From NCBI GenBank assembly GCA_037367405.1, contig JAZKJV010000600.1:1612001-1676000 (forward strand): a stretch of DNA of 64,000 bases, written 5' to 3'. The translations under genes were made by a program, and so were the position numbers. This document shows positions 1 to 11,593 of this stretch, piece after piece. The notes beneath the pieces are model-generated. The model had not been told where the DNA came from. It was given only the letters and a program-made list of their open reading frames with translations, and searched no databases. The stretch is from Ottelia alismoides (Eukaryota; Streptophyta; Magnoliopsida; Alismatales; Hydrocharitaceae). Positions within the stretch are counted from its first letter, which is position 1. Every line of letters begins with the position of its first letter.

Positions 1-598
1 ACATGGTATATGTACAATGTATTTTTATATTTTTAATTTTTCTATTTTTATTTTGTTTTGATTTTTAATTGTTTTTATTTTATTTATTTACAATATATAA
101 CATAGACTATTTACAAAAATTATAAAAATTACTTTTATATATTTACAAAGCTAAATAAATATATAGGTGTGGTTTATGTACATGATGAAAGGGAGTATTT
201 TTTATCTTTTTGATTTTTAACTTTTTATTTTGTTTTTATATTTTTATAAATATATACAAGTATTTACAAGCATATTTTTGGGTGAGGAAAATATAGTTTT
301 ATTTATTTACACAAATATTTACACATGAGCCCCTATCTCCCTCTACTTTGGCTTTTATGCGGTCAGGCCCATGCTGAGCCCTCCCTTGGGTTAGGTTGCT
401 CAATATTTATTCTAAATATTTCCCTCTTTTTCTTTTTAATCTTTATTCTTTTATTTTTGCACAAAAACATGCTAATTATTGGTTTTTACACAATGCATGC
501 TTTTGGTAATTATTTATATTTACATATATCTACATGCATTTGCAAAGGTTTTTGTAGCTAAAATATAAGAATAAAGAGTGATGAATGGGTATTCATCA
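1..598 (-). mobile_element. End of an Athila-type LTR, cut by window edge
   Basis: This stretch aligns by eye with the last ~600 bases of the two LTRs at 21370-25046 and 35279-38947. Shared features are the AT-rich tract, the GTCAGGCCCATGCTGAGCC block near 363 and the closing TGATGAATGG...TTCATCA at 579-598. It is far closer to those young LTRs than to the old LTR at 2258-5178. No polypurine tract follows 598, so this is probably the outer end of an element or a solo LTR inserted into the older element that continues at 599. The rest lies outside the window. Confidence 0.8.
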
Positions 599-955
599 GT
601 AATATATGAGGCTGGATCAGGTCTATCATATGTGTGTCTATCCCCAGTCGGTCGGTCCTCAGCTGGTCTATCCTCAACGGGTCCCTTCCCTCTAGCCATA
701 TTCTTCGAATCCTCTGGGAAGGAAAAAGTCTCATAAGAACTCAGTAAAAATGTGTAGGAGAATAGATGAAAATTTGAGGCATAGGTCTGCCTCAACAGAA
801 GGGCTGGGAGGCGAGGGAGTCTGGGTCTGACTCTCCTCGTGATGAGATGGGATCAACTCTGGAAGAGGTCCATCCCGAGTTTGTGAAGACATACGAAGGA
901 CGATGGATTGTTGAAAGCTCACAGAGTCTGAGTACAAAATACGTTGAGTCATCAT
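599..955 (-). pseudogene. Gag N-terminal relic of the old Athila-like element
   Basis: On the minus strand an ATGATG at 955-950 opens a frame reading MMTQR followed by a Ser/Pro-rich low-complexity stretch. The intact element's gag starts the same way (ATGATG at 33930-33925, MMSRR, then a Ser/Pro/Glu-rich stretch). The frame here is broken after about 85 codons. The assignment rests on position and start context; sequence identity beyond the start is weak. Confidence 0.35.
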
Positions 956-2241
956 CTTCGATGTCAAAAGGATAACAAGAGAGAGCACGATGTCAAGTCA
1001 AAACACGAGTGTAAAGGCGTAACGCACACTTCGTATACAAACACAATGCAACCCTAATTTCATCAACACAACCCAGTGATGACCGTAAAATCTCGATCGT
1101 TTATCTTTTCAATTTTAGGGTTATTTGGAAAACAAGTCTTTTCACATATTATCGTGAGTTGATAGGTGCCCTAAACTTCCCCTGAATACTATTCCAAGTT
1201 CTTACAGAAAATCACCTATTCTCAATCAGTATAAGAGTAAGTACTGATCATTTCCGGCTACACGTGTTACTTGAGGACCGTGCTATTGTAGTGTACTCTA
1301 AACATCTCACTCTACTAAGGAAACCCGGACCATTTCCGGCTACCCAAGAGTCCCCACTGAAGGTTAAGTGATTAAATGTATGAACTAAGTAGTACCCCAA
1401 GAGAAATTCAAACTCTGGCTCTACCTTAAGTGTCGTCCCTCATTCATAGATATGGAGAGTACCTGTAATTCATGTGATGGGGATTTCTTTACCAAAACAA
1501 GTGAATCCTTTACGTTTAATTTTAGGTCAAATAATGTTAACAGTCCTGATTTTAGTTTTCGGTCATCTGTTTTTGTATTTTCAGAGAACGTCTAACGATT
1601 TTTTTTCTTTTTATTTTTATCCTAAATAAGCATGCACCAAAGTTGTGAGTCCTAAAACTAGCTACGAAGGTGCAAGTAGAGAAAAAATTGAAAAACCTAA
1701 GCAAACACCTAGCCTCAAAAAAACCATAGAAAACCGTCGATAAAATCACGATACAATAAAAAGTTGTTGGGGGTGCTCTGCTCCCCCAAGTGCATAGCAC
1801 TCTGTGAAACAAACCTCGAGAAAGAGAGGGAGGAAGATACAAGTTAGGATGCCCTTACAAAAATAAAAACATGGGAAAGTACCCTCTTTTTTACAAAAAA
1901 TATAAAAAATACATCACAATCAACCAACTCGCTCTACCCTTTACAATTGACTCGTAGAGAAGATGTCAATCTCTACACTCTCAATTGATTTGGCTTCCGA
2001 AGAAACCGGGTGATCCTATAGGCCATGCAAAACTCGTTAGCAAACACAAAAACTACAAAAAATATAGAATACAAGAAAACCGTAAAAATCAAAGAAAATC
2101 GATGAAAACCGTAAAAACGTAAAAATCATAAAAGCTATAAACAAATCAGAATAAAATCAATAAAACACGAAAAAAATCGTAAACATGAGAAGAAATGAAA
2201 ATCACAAAATAGAATTTAGAAATCGTAATGTGGCTAACACC

Positions 2242-2257
2242 TCCCCAACAATGACAT
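2242..2257 (-). other. Mutated primer-binding site (tRNA-Asp type)
   Basis: The plus-strand bases ccccaacaatgacatt match the intact element's PBS region cccggcaacggcgccatt if several G bases became A. It lies where a PBS should be, just inside the old LTR that starts at about 2258. Confidence 0.45.
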
Positions 2258-5178
2258 TACTTTTTATTAATCGATTTTTTCTTGTGGTTAAGAAATGCCG
2301 GTTGTAGAAACCGCTAAGCAAAATTCAATTAATCAAACAAAAATCAATAAAATAGGAGAGAGAGAGAGAATGAGGTAAATATGCAACTTCTCTTTCCTAT
2401 TTTATCTACACTTTATTATTTATCTAGGTAAGTGTGCCTATGTCGAACTCGATGAGGTAGAATAGAAATACCATGACTTTTGAGAAGAAGATGAATATTT
2501 TGTGATTTTTATTTCTTCTTGAAAATGCAATAAAATACTCAAAACTGATACAAATTTAGAAAAACCAAAATAATAAAAATACGTGATTAAAATTTACCAA
2601 AAATACCAAGAAACCTCGCTACGGTAGTTGTGTAACTACCCTACAAAAACTGATGAAAATATGTCAACAAGAAGTCCAAATTGTCTAAACAGTACATGGG
2701 TATATCTGCAAGAAAAAAATAAAAAGTATACAAAATAGTCCTTGTTCAGTGACTAAATTGAAAAGAAACTAAAATTTATTACGTTAGGTCCCTACGCGGG
2801 ACCTAAACATAATTTTCTGGAAACTTTATGGAGCTGATGAGTTTGTGGAAGTCGTAAAGATGTCTTCACAAAAGTTCTACCGACTCGCGCAAACAGTCGA
2901 GATAAGATTGCAAGGCGTGATTGTGGCCGTAAAAAGTGGACATGTGGCATAAGACTATAGCTCGCAATTTTTCTGGTCTTCCCCTTTTCAGATGCAGGTG
3001 GCAGCTAGGCTTCTTCTCTGAATTATTGTCGGTGTAGGAGAGCTTGGATCGACCTCCTGTACGACCATAGGGGTGACTCCTTCACCCCTCGAGATCGCCT
3101 GTAGGTGAGAAGGCAGCAGGAACGATGGTGATGGCTGGAATACATCGACAAAGCTCTGAGAACGTCACTAGGATTTGGTCCCTAGATCTTCTCTTGTAAT
3201 CCGTTGGTTTGGCGAAGGCCACAAAGTAAAATGCTCCATATGTTTGAGTATTGCTCCGAATATGTAATAGACTTGCAAATGAAGATTTGCATTGCTCGAT
3301 TCACGATGGAATCACCCAAGAACGTGAAGACATTGCAGTTTAAATATAGTTTCTAGGAAAGAAAAGTAAAAAACTAAACTTAATAGATATGAGATGAAAT
3401 CGAGCTTTTATTTTGCATGTGAATCAAAGATGTGCATCAGATCTACCTAATCATGTGATTAACAAAACAAAGTAGGCTTGAAATTCGAATAAATAAGAGG
3501 TATGAATGAGGTACATGTGGTCACAGGGTGTAAGACCCCACCAGTCTTTGCTCGACAGTGCGACAAATTGGAGCTCGACGCATACGGTGGCATGATGCAA
3601 GGACGATGCCGACCTTGGAACTTCTCCTCCGATGGACCTTATTCCACGCTAGGGCCTCAGATGGAGCTGTCACCTCTGGATCAGGGCGGAGCAAGGCGAG
3701 GAAGGTGGGTCGACTGCCACTGGTTTCTAGAAATCGAAGTAGTTTGGAGAGTTAGTTGTAGATGATGAAGTTTAAGGGGTTTTAGAGATGAATCTGTAGG
3801 GAGTTAGGTGGAGATCGAGGATTGGCGTGCATCTAGGTAGATAGGAATATGTTGTGGAGGGTTAGCTTGGGTTTAGGATGAAGGAAGAACACGGGAAGAA
3901 TTGGAGAAGTTAGGTCGTTTCAATAGAAGCTAACAGCTTCTTGTTGAAGAAGATGCACCAGGTGCTGACACGTGTGAGCACCTTGTTGGCCAGATGATAA
4001 AAAATGGAATATAAATTAGATATTAAAAATTAAATGACATAATTTAAAATAGGTATAAATATGAAAAAATATATAATTAATTTATCTAAATTATGGAATA
4101 ATTAATTTTCATAAATATAAAATATTTCATGAAATATAAATATTATATTAATAAATAAGTATAGATAATACTTGATAAATAGATTTTGGATTTTTAACTT
4201 AATAAAGTAATAAATAGTATATCATTTTTATATTTTTAATTAATAATATTATAAATAAAGTATTTATGAATTTTTGTGGATTTTATTAAATTAATTTAAA
4301 AATATCAATAAATAAGGATATAAGTTATGTAGTTCAATTTCATCTATAAATTAAGGTTTTTTATTTATTTATAATAATAAATAATGTCTAAAAAATATGA
4401 AATAAATTACGGTCGAAATACAAGATGAAGAAAATAATTAAAAATTATAAAATCAGTAAAACCATAAATAATGTGTTTTAGATAAAATAATTAGCCTAGA
4501 AACGTAGTTGTGATTAGGCCCCAAAACTGACTTTTTGCAAATGGACTCGGATTTTAATGAAATCACCTCCATTAATAAGAAAATATTATTTTATTAACTT
4601 TAAAGGTGAGTAGATTGAAATTGGAGTTCGTTTGAAGAGTTATGATGTCCGGAAGTTGATAATTTGATAATTTACAAGGATTTCTTAGCATATATATACG
4701 ATAATATTTCTAATATTTTTCTATATATATTTAGAAATAATTAGAAAATGAGTTTAGTGAAAAATATTTTCATATGATTTAATTAAAAATTATTAATATT
4801 TTATAATTATTGGATAAATAGTAAAGGATGTATGAAGTGTATAATTAATTAATTTTTTATTATTTTCTTTTTTTATCTCCCCGTACTTGTTTGTTTGTCG
4901 ACCAATCCATGTTGACTTGGTCTCGAAGGTCAGGTTATAAATATATCATGTAGCTATATTTATATTGTATTAGTCATATTGTACATATATACACATCTAC
5001 AATCTGCCTTTTTCTTTATTTTTTCTTTTTATTTATTTACATGTTTTTGCTACAAAGTGTATTTTTATTCATGAATATACTCTTGATAAAAGATAGAAAT
5101 TAATGAATATTTACATGTATTTGTTAATGATTTTAAGACAAAATGCAGAAAGAATGTTAATGAATCATGGATTCATCA
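2258..5178 (-). mobile_element. Old, decayed Athila-like LTR (5' LTR of the 599-2257 element)
   Basis: The block starts next to the PBS relic and ends at 5178 with GAATCATGG-ATTCATCA, the same terminal motif as the young LTRs (GAATGGATATTCATCA). Internal order is conserved: a TCGAACTC motif near the start (2440), a GC-rich middle (2820-3960), a CACGTG-containing block at 3968-3976, then an AT-rich tail with ATTTATTTACATG and TTTTTGCTACAAA. At about 2.9 kb it is shorter than the young LTRs. ORFs in it are spurious. Confidence 0.55.
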
Positions 5179-5649
5179 GCGACATCACTCTGTGTGCTTG
5201 GTAGTAAGTAAATTTTTGTAGATCGACTAAACTTAAAATTAAAAAAGATAAAAAGTTCCACAAAAATTTAGAGTAGATCAATAAAAAAGAATCCCTCTTT
5301 TTATTTAATTTATTGTTGTCTTTGATTTAAATAATCCTCAGGATTTGTAGCCTCCCTGAGTTCGATCCGGTACACTATACATGTAAATAAATAACAAATT
5401 TATCTCTCATGCTTACATTCCTCTGTTTGTTGGATTGATTTTTGAATAATTTAAAATATTTTTTGTTCGAGGGAGATTTAGGATAACTTCAACATTTCCA
5501 TTTTCTTAATAAAAGTTAAAATCCCTTAATTTTCTCATCTCAATACTATTTTCATTTTTTTCTTTTCTTGCATTTATCTTATTATTTTTGAATTAAATCC
5601 ATTATTTTATATAATATTTACATTATAAATTATGAGTATTATTCGTGCA
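5179..5649. other. Spacer with an inverted LTR-start relic
   Basis: There is no gene here. The stretch is AT-rich. At about 5353-5385 the plus strand reads CCTCCCTGAGTTCGATCCGG then TACACTATAC, which resembles the reverse complement of the conserved block near the start of the Athila LTRs (compare 11420-11450). This suggests a small inverted LTR remnant. Confidence 0.35.
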
Positions 5650-6794
5650 AATGAATGCTATATAGATGCATTTAACCACGGATTTAAGGCCAAAATGAGA
5701 CAATAAAGATGATAACATGGAGATTCATAAGTCGTGGCATGATCTCCACCAAGTTTAGTATTGATTTTTCTTCTATTTGTACTATTCCAAAGAAAGTGCC
5801 TTCTAATCTTATCGATCTTAAGGAGGATATTTTTTTGGCACATGAAGTGTTGAGAGAATATGGCTAATTTGTGGGGTCAAAGATGTGTTTAAGAATGATA
5901 CTCTGAAAGGTAAAGAAAGTAATTTTTTTATTTCCATCCAAGAAGCTTCTTTTCAAATTAATCGATGATAATAAGCCATTCATTCCTCTTCAAGGGTTTA
6001 GGAGACAAAGGTACCTAAAGCTAGCATATCAGAAAACCTTTGATTTTCCAATTAAAGGTTGATGCATATATGTTTTTTCTTCAAAGTTCGGGAAGTTAAG
6101 ACAATGAATATCTTATTTCTAGTTATTCACACAAAAACTGGAAAACTCAGCAAACACTTTCAAAGGTGAACTTGAGACATATGAAGGAACAGACATCAAA
6201 ATTTTAGGAAGATTATAATATCATCCACGAAAGGCATACCAATAATGGATATATCTTCTCCTGAGATTCTATAGCTCTCAATGATATTCGCTTTTGCAAT
6301 GTTTTGTAACATGCCTTCGAGCATGTTAATTGTATTGATAATTAGGAGTGGCAAAAGAAGGTCACCTTGACGAATGCCATAAAATGGTTTAAAAAAACTA
6401 GAAATAGAGTTGTTCACTTCAAGCAATATCGCCTTTCTTTTGAAAAAAAATCCTTGATCCACTTCACAAATTATTGAGGGAAACTAATTAGGGTTAGATC
6501 CTTGAACATATAACTCTTTGGGAATCAAAGGCTTCTTTGATATCGATCTTAAACATAACAAACTTAATGTCGCTTTGGCTCTAATGGTATAGGATCTTAT
6601 AGCAGACCGCGACGGCATTGGAAGCTCCTCTTCCTTTGAGGATGGCACACTTATAAGGTGGCATTATTTTAGAGAGTTGAGGGGCCCATCAGTTGGCAAG
6701 TATCTTTCTCATAATTTTGAAATGAGGTTAATGAGGATTGTTGGGCGATAGTTTATAATGTCTTGTGGGTCACCCATTATGTAGATGAGTGTAA
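5650..6794 (-). pseudogene. L1-like LINE reverse transcriptase, C-terminal part
   Basis: The minus strand carries the usual order of non-LTR reverse transcriptase motifs in broken frames: INYRP then LINLISKL (about 6770-6690), a motif-A-like FKIDIKEAFD (about 6550-6520), GIRQGD then LLPLL (about 6390-6350), and FVDD (about 6220), the equivalent of the catalytic F/YxDD. IDKIRRHFLWN at about 5805 matches the domain after the RT. Frameshifts and stops make it non-functional. The 5' half of the same LINE is found at 9335-9812 and 15630-16330, beyond an inserted solo LTR. Confidence 0.8.
6790..6794. repeat. Target site duplication TGTAA, left copy
   Basis: TGTAA directly precedes the TG that opens the solo LTR at 6795. 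The same five bases follow its CA end at 9335-9339. Confidence 0.75.
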
Positions 6795-9334
6795 TGAAGG
6801 ATAATGAAGAATCCTTAAGCACATCATCAAAGCACGAGGACCGCAACATATACGATCAAGAGCGATTAGTTGCATTAGTTGCTCGACGCAGCGGAATCTA
6901 AAAGTTTTAAACGATGAAATCACATGATCCAAGAATATTTCTTGGATTGTTTCATCTCAACCACATACTAGATTAAGGAATACCTCTTGTAGCGTTGTTG
7001 TGATCGAGTCTCTGAGCGAAGAGACCTCCTATCTCAAGTCTGATCCATCGGAGGAGACGCTTGCGAGCACGGAGATGACTTGTGTGCCTCTCGCAATTCG
7101 AGTTGTTGATCCAAGTGGTGAGTCTCTTGATCTCGTCTCATGAGATTAAATATTTTCTTCACAAGCGAGGCGCACTAAAGAAGACAAAGATCTACGTGGA
7201 GTCGAGGTAGCAACACAACAACAATGCGACGACGGCGACGACCTTCTCTCTAGGGTTAGAGTGGACGACCACTCAAGATGGAGAGATAGAGGGTAGAGTG
7301 GGACTTGAGAATGAGAGAGAAAAATCAATACTTGTTGTAAATTATAAGAGCAAGGGTTGTCTCTTCTTTTATAATATTTTAAGAGTCCATGGATCTCAAT
7401 CCATTGACAACAAAAAGTCAATGGATGAGATTGATTTATGGTTCTTTCAATGGTCATGATTTTTTTATAAAAACACAACAACAATTAATCTAATTTAATA
7501 TATATTGAATAATAATCAATATAAATTAATTTCAAATTAAATCAATTATTCATGAAGATAATAGAAAGGAGGATAGCCTCCTTCCATAAAGAGGGGGGAT
7601 GGCCACCATTCTAAATAGGACTTGGTGGTCATCCACCATTTCTATATGGAAGGTGGTTATCACCTCCTTATTCCATGAGATTACTTTATCCTATAGATTT
7701 CTCCAATATTTGCAGCATTTTTTTATTGCAATTCACACAAATAATTCGTAATTATTTTGTGAACATTCCAATGATGCCATTGGAAATTTGTCAATCACAT
7801 TCACAATCCAAAATAAAATTGTAAATTATATTTTGAACTAATTTTTCAATGTGAATCCAATTCACATCAACATTTTATCAACAAATATAAATTACAATTG
7901 GATCTCTCTATTATATTATAAATAACATTTATAACATATATGAATAATTTGGATACTACTATCCACATTATTCTTATCCATAATAATTAAATCACATTGA
8001 ATTATATTGATCATAATTCTCATGCATTAAATAATATGAATCAAATTCATATTATTCGTGATAATTAAATCACATTTAATTATCCATTCTCAATGCTTAG
8101 ATATAAATTAACAAGGGAAACTATTTCAAGAATAATGTGCTCTCTTCGCAGATACTTGGAGATAAGGACATGGAGATTGTATGTCCCACATATTGTGACT
8201 CAGATATTGAGATCACATCTCTAATACAGATCTCATGGATCTCTCATAGATGCTTGATTAAATCAAGAACGCAAATCTAATCTTCTCATTGGATCTGAAT
8301 CACGTTCAGATCAATGTCCAACATTTGGACCAAGATCAGATAACTTGTCTACTAAGAGGAGTCAATAAAATCCAAATTTGTGTCATCACTCCCTCGGAAT
8401 GGAAGCTTTGTAGTTATACAATCATTTATGATCACATCACCCTCAGGTATTCTCAATACATGTACATCTTGTATACTGGAAGAATTATAATAAACCCGAA
8501 CATATATATCAATTTACACTATCATCTTTAGGGTTTTATCATTAAGTTTCTCATTTGGTCATTGGGAGTTGGTATCGATCATATGCTTTGCAAAAACATA
8601 TATCATACCTTCAAATTCTTGTCATGCTTCCAAAGCAAGACGACCACACATGGATTTTGATCGGTCCCAATCCTCATGAGTGAGCTCGTGTCTTCCTGTT
8701 CACAAGTGAATCCTATGACCCCTTTGAGAGATTGTATCACACATATGCCCTCATATGCACACAAGTTCGTCGGCGTATAGACCTTGATTAGGCCATGAAC
8801 ATATTGGTCTGCCAAACATATATACGTAAACATATAGCAACACATCTGTCTCCCGTCAGAGGATGTATGCCTATATCATAATAGTATACAATATAGGATT
8901 TGTTCCTCTCGATCTTGCCAAGTCAATTCTTTGACCTAACTAATCTGACATCTCCGAATCTCTATTCCCATGCAGATGACATGCATTAAGAGGTCGGTCA
9001 GATACCAACCAAATGAGAAAGGATTGTCATCTCCTACTAAGGCTAGAGATCATCTCTTAACAATCATTTGAAGGTGCTTCATGAGTACTCAATATAATTC
9101 TTTAGATATTCATCTAAGCAGCAACCTCTATGATCCAAGCATCGAATCAACAACTGTATGCTTATCAAGATGGTCATGCTATATAACCCTAATTATACCG
9201 AGGGACCTTATAATACATTCATTCATCTAATCTCATATAGGCAGTGAAATAAACAAATAACTTTTATTGATAGATCAAACATTACAATAACATTTATTGT
9301 AGGAATGGTTCACCTCGAGCACACATGACTAACA
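6795..9334. mobile_element. Solo LTR (2.54 kb) inserted in the LINE
   Basis: The block begins TGAAGGATAATG, ends GACTAACA and is flanked by TGTAA on both sides. It has TG/CA termini, no internal retroviral genes and no second LTR nearby, which is the signature of a solo LTR left by LTR-LTR recombination. LINE reverse transcriptase sequence lies on both sides and reads through if the block and one TGTAA are ignored. The distal ~1.3 kb is related to 43420-44850. The short ORFs inside (7146-7484, 8289-8531) are not recognisable. The retrotransposon lineage is unknown. Confidence 0.8.
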
Positions 9335-9339
9335 TGTAA
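9335..9339. repeat. Target site duplication TGTAA, right copy
   Basis: This matches 6790-6794 exactly and marks the point where LINE sequence resumes. Confidence 0.75.
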
Positions 9340-9812
9340 CCGCCAAGTTGTTTACTAATTATACGTCCAATGTATTGAAGTGTGGAAAGAAGAGATGGTT
9401 GACCATTGCCATAAAGTCTTGTTTGATTGTAGGCCAATACTTTATTACAAATTTTGGGATACAGCCATCTGACCCAGGGGCCTGGAGAGACAAGATTTCG
9501 AATCACCCAAAAGGTCTCTTGTTAAATTCATCAGGGTCCGAGATTTGTCCCACAAGGGATTGGTCAAGCTCAAGGGAGATGAATGGGGTCTGATCACTGT
9601 AGAATAGAGTTTATGGTGAAGGAAGGTTGCAATTTGGGCGATGTCACCGTTAAAAGTATGTATAGTACCATGGGCAATCCTTGAGGGCCATAGTTCCTTA
9701 GTTAAGAGATCCATATCAGTGTGTAAGCTGTCATTATAATATGATATAATCACTGACATTCTTTAATTCAGATATCCATTGTTCAAATGCCCTTACGAAG
9801 AGAACCGAAAAT
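9335..9812 (-). pseudogene. LINE reverse transcriptase N-terminal piece (copy in B1)
   Basis: Minus-strand frames show APGSDG, IPKFVIKYW and DFMAMVNHLF, the segment before the RT palm in L1-like elements (compare the common APGPDG motif). Further upstream is a weakly similar region with IAQIATFLHHKLYS. Several frames are needed, so it is dead. It is continuous with 5650-6794 once the solo LTR is ignored. Confidence 0.75.
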
Positions 9813-11593
9813 GAGATGGGCGAGCTCCGACGAAGGTGGGGACGGAGGAGCTCGAACCCCAGCTCCTGTGCGAGCTGGGTTGGATGGAGGTGTGGAGAAC
9901 GTGCGCGGGAGGAAGGCGGAGGCTATGGTGGATTCCGATGATCGAAGCGAAGTGCGAGGTGGTCGGAATCAGCGAAAGACGGCGACGGCGAAGTGCGAGG
10001 TGGTCCGATGCTTGAGGGTTAGCCACCTGCGCCCTACATCGTCAGATCGCACCACGTGGCTTGACCTCCACCGTCGGATTCGCAAGAGGAGCCCAGCAGT
10101 GGTGCGGCCGCTATTCCCAGCCGTCAGATGATCCACGTGCCCGCCATCCAACCGCTCTCTTAATAAAGGGTAAATTGCCCTTAGGCCCTTCTGTTTATTG
10201 CATTTCATAGTTAGCCCTGTAATTAGTTAATCCAGTTGTTTAGTTTTTGGGATTATTGCATAGAGGACCCCGTACTCTACTTAGTTTGCATTTATACCCC
10301 TGTGTATGGTCTGACACGTGCATCGACACGTGCTTTTCGGCTTATTTGCATTCCATGCCCTTGTAGTTCTGGATGTTATCAGTTGAATGAAAGTTTTTGT
10401 TTATTTGCATTTATACCCCTGTGCGTGAAACTTTTGAGCATGTGCGTTTATTTTTGGGTATTTTGCAGATAAGCCCTTGGACTTTTGGTACCTGTTACCA
10501 ATAAGCCCTCGGAACTTATTTTTCTTACATTTGGGTCCCTGAGTGCCCCAGGCACGTGCGTGGCGCGTGTTTTGCTGGGTTAATTGCACCAGACCCCCCA
10601 GACTTTTGGGTATTTGCACTTTGGTCCATGTGCATTGTGCCCTCTCTTTATTTTTGAATAAAATAGAAAATTACCTCCAAATCCAACGAAAATTGGACAC
10701 ATGGCTCCTGCCATGGTGTAAAATTTTCGAGGATTTTTTAGGACATTTTTGTTTTCATTTGATATTTTTAAAAATTCAAAAACCTCTATTTTCTTCACTG
10801 TCTAACTTTAAAAATCACAAAAAAAAATATTAAATTGTGTCTAAAAATTACAAAAAAAATTGTCTACTATCCATTTATTTTGTTGTGTTTGATTTTCTAG
10901 CCAATTTTGGCTATTTTTCATTACTGAAAACCACTAAAAATTGAAAAACACCCAAAAACTTATAAAAATTCTAATAATTAAACCAAAAATCTAAAAATAA
11001 TAAAATAGGTGCCTAAATTTTCCTTGATTTATTCTCTTTACAGGAAAATTACCTCCCAGCTAATTTAGGGCTTTTAGATATTTTATCTAGGCCTTTCTAG
11101 CTCGGCTGGACAGTACCTTTGATTTCAGCTACTGTTTGATTTTTAGAAAATTCAATAAACATCAGAAAATTCTCAAAAATTCAACAAAAACACTAAAAAA
11201 TATAAAACACATAAAAATATTTTTGTTTGAATTTTTGGTTGATTTTTATTGCTTTTAATAAATTGTTGAAGTGTGTGTTTCTTTACTCTTCTTATTTTCT
11301 TAATTCATTAAAAATCCAAAAAAAATCTTAAATAATTAAAAACCACCAAAAAAACATTTCTGTTATTTTATTTTATCTCTTTTGACTACTTCGTAGGTCG
11401 AGAGGCCAACCCGTGCTCCTTGAGTTCGACCCTGGTCGCTATACCAGGTTAATCTAATAGTAGGACCGCTTTCGTGTTTTGATCGATTTTATCTATTATT
11501 AGTGGTTCATTTTTCTTGATTGAGCACACTTGATCGCTTGGGTCGCAACGACCAATTTAGCACCTATACCCTAGCCTTCAGGTCGTGTCGTCA
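9813..11593 (+). repeat. Tandem array unit L1: rearranged Athila LTR fragment
   Basis: Bases 9813 to about 10000 match the young LTR in the same direction as 37267-37430 (GCGAGCTCC...GGAGGAGCTCGAACCCCAGC). From about 10000 to 11593 the match is to the LTR start half in the opposite direction, ending GTGTCGTCA, the complement of the LTR's opening TGATGTGACAC. The piece is thus a head-to-head or internally inverted LTR fragment. ORFs inside are spurious. It recurs as 12960-14741 with very few differences. Confidence 0.85.

Larger units (their letters stand above)
599..2257 (-). mobile_element. Decayed internal 5' region of an old Athila-like element
   Basis: The order of landmarks matches the leader of the intact element at 33930-35275: a gag start with doubled ATG (950-955), then blocks resembling the intact leader at 1280-1440 and at 1760-1830, then a primer-binding-site relic at 2242-2257. 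Similarity is patchy and many CG sites read as TG or CA. The remainder of the internal region is missing, replaced at 598 by a younger LTR. Confidence 0.5.
8447..9812. repeat. Tandem array unit B1 (solo-LTR end plus LINE piece)
   Basis: The 1366-bp segment recurs at 11594-12959 and 14742-16107. It holds the last 888 bases of the solo LTR and the next 478 bases of the LINE. Its left edge is continuous with the single-copy LTR sequence, so B1 is at its native left context. Its right edge jumps at 9813 into a foreign LTR piece (L1). Confidence 0.95.
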
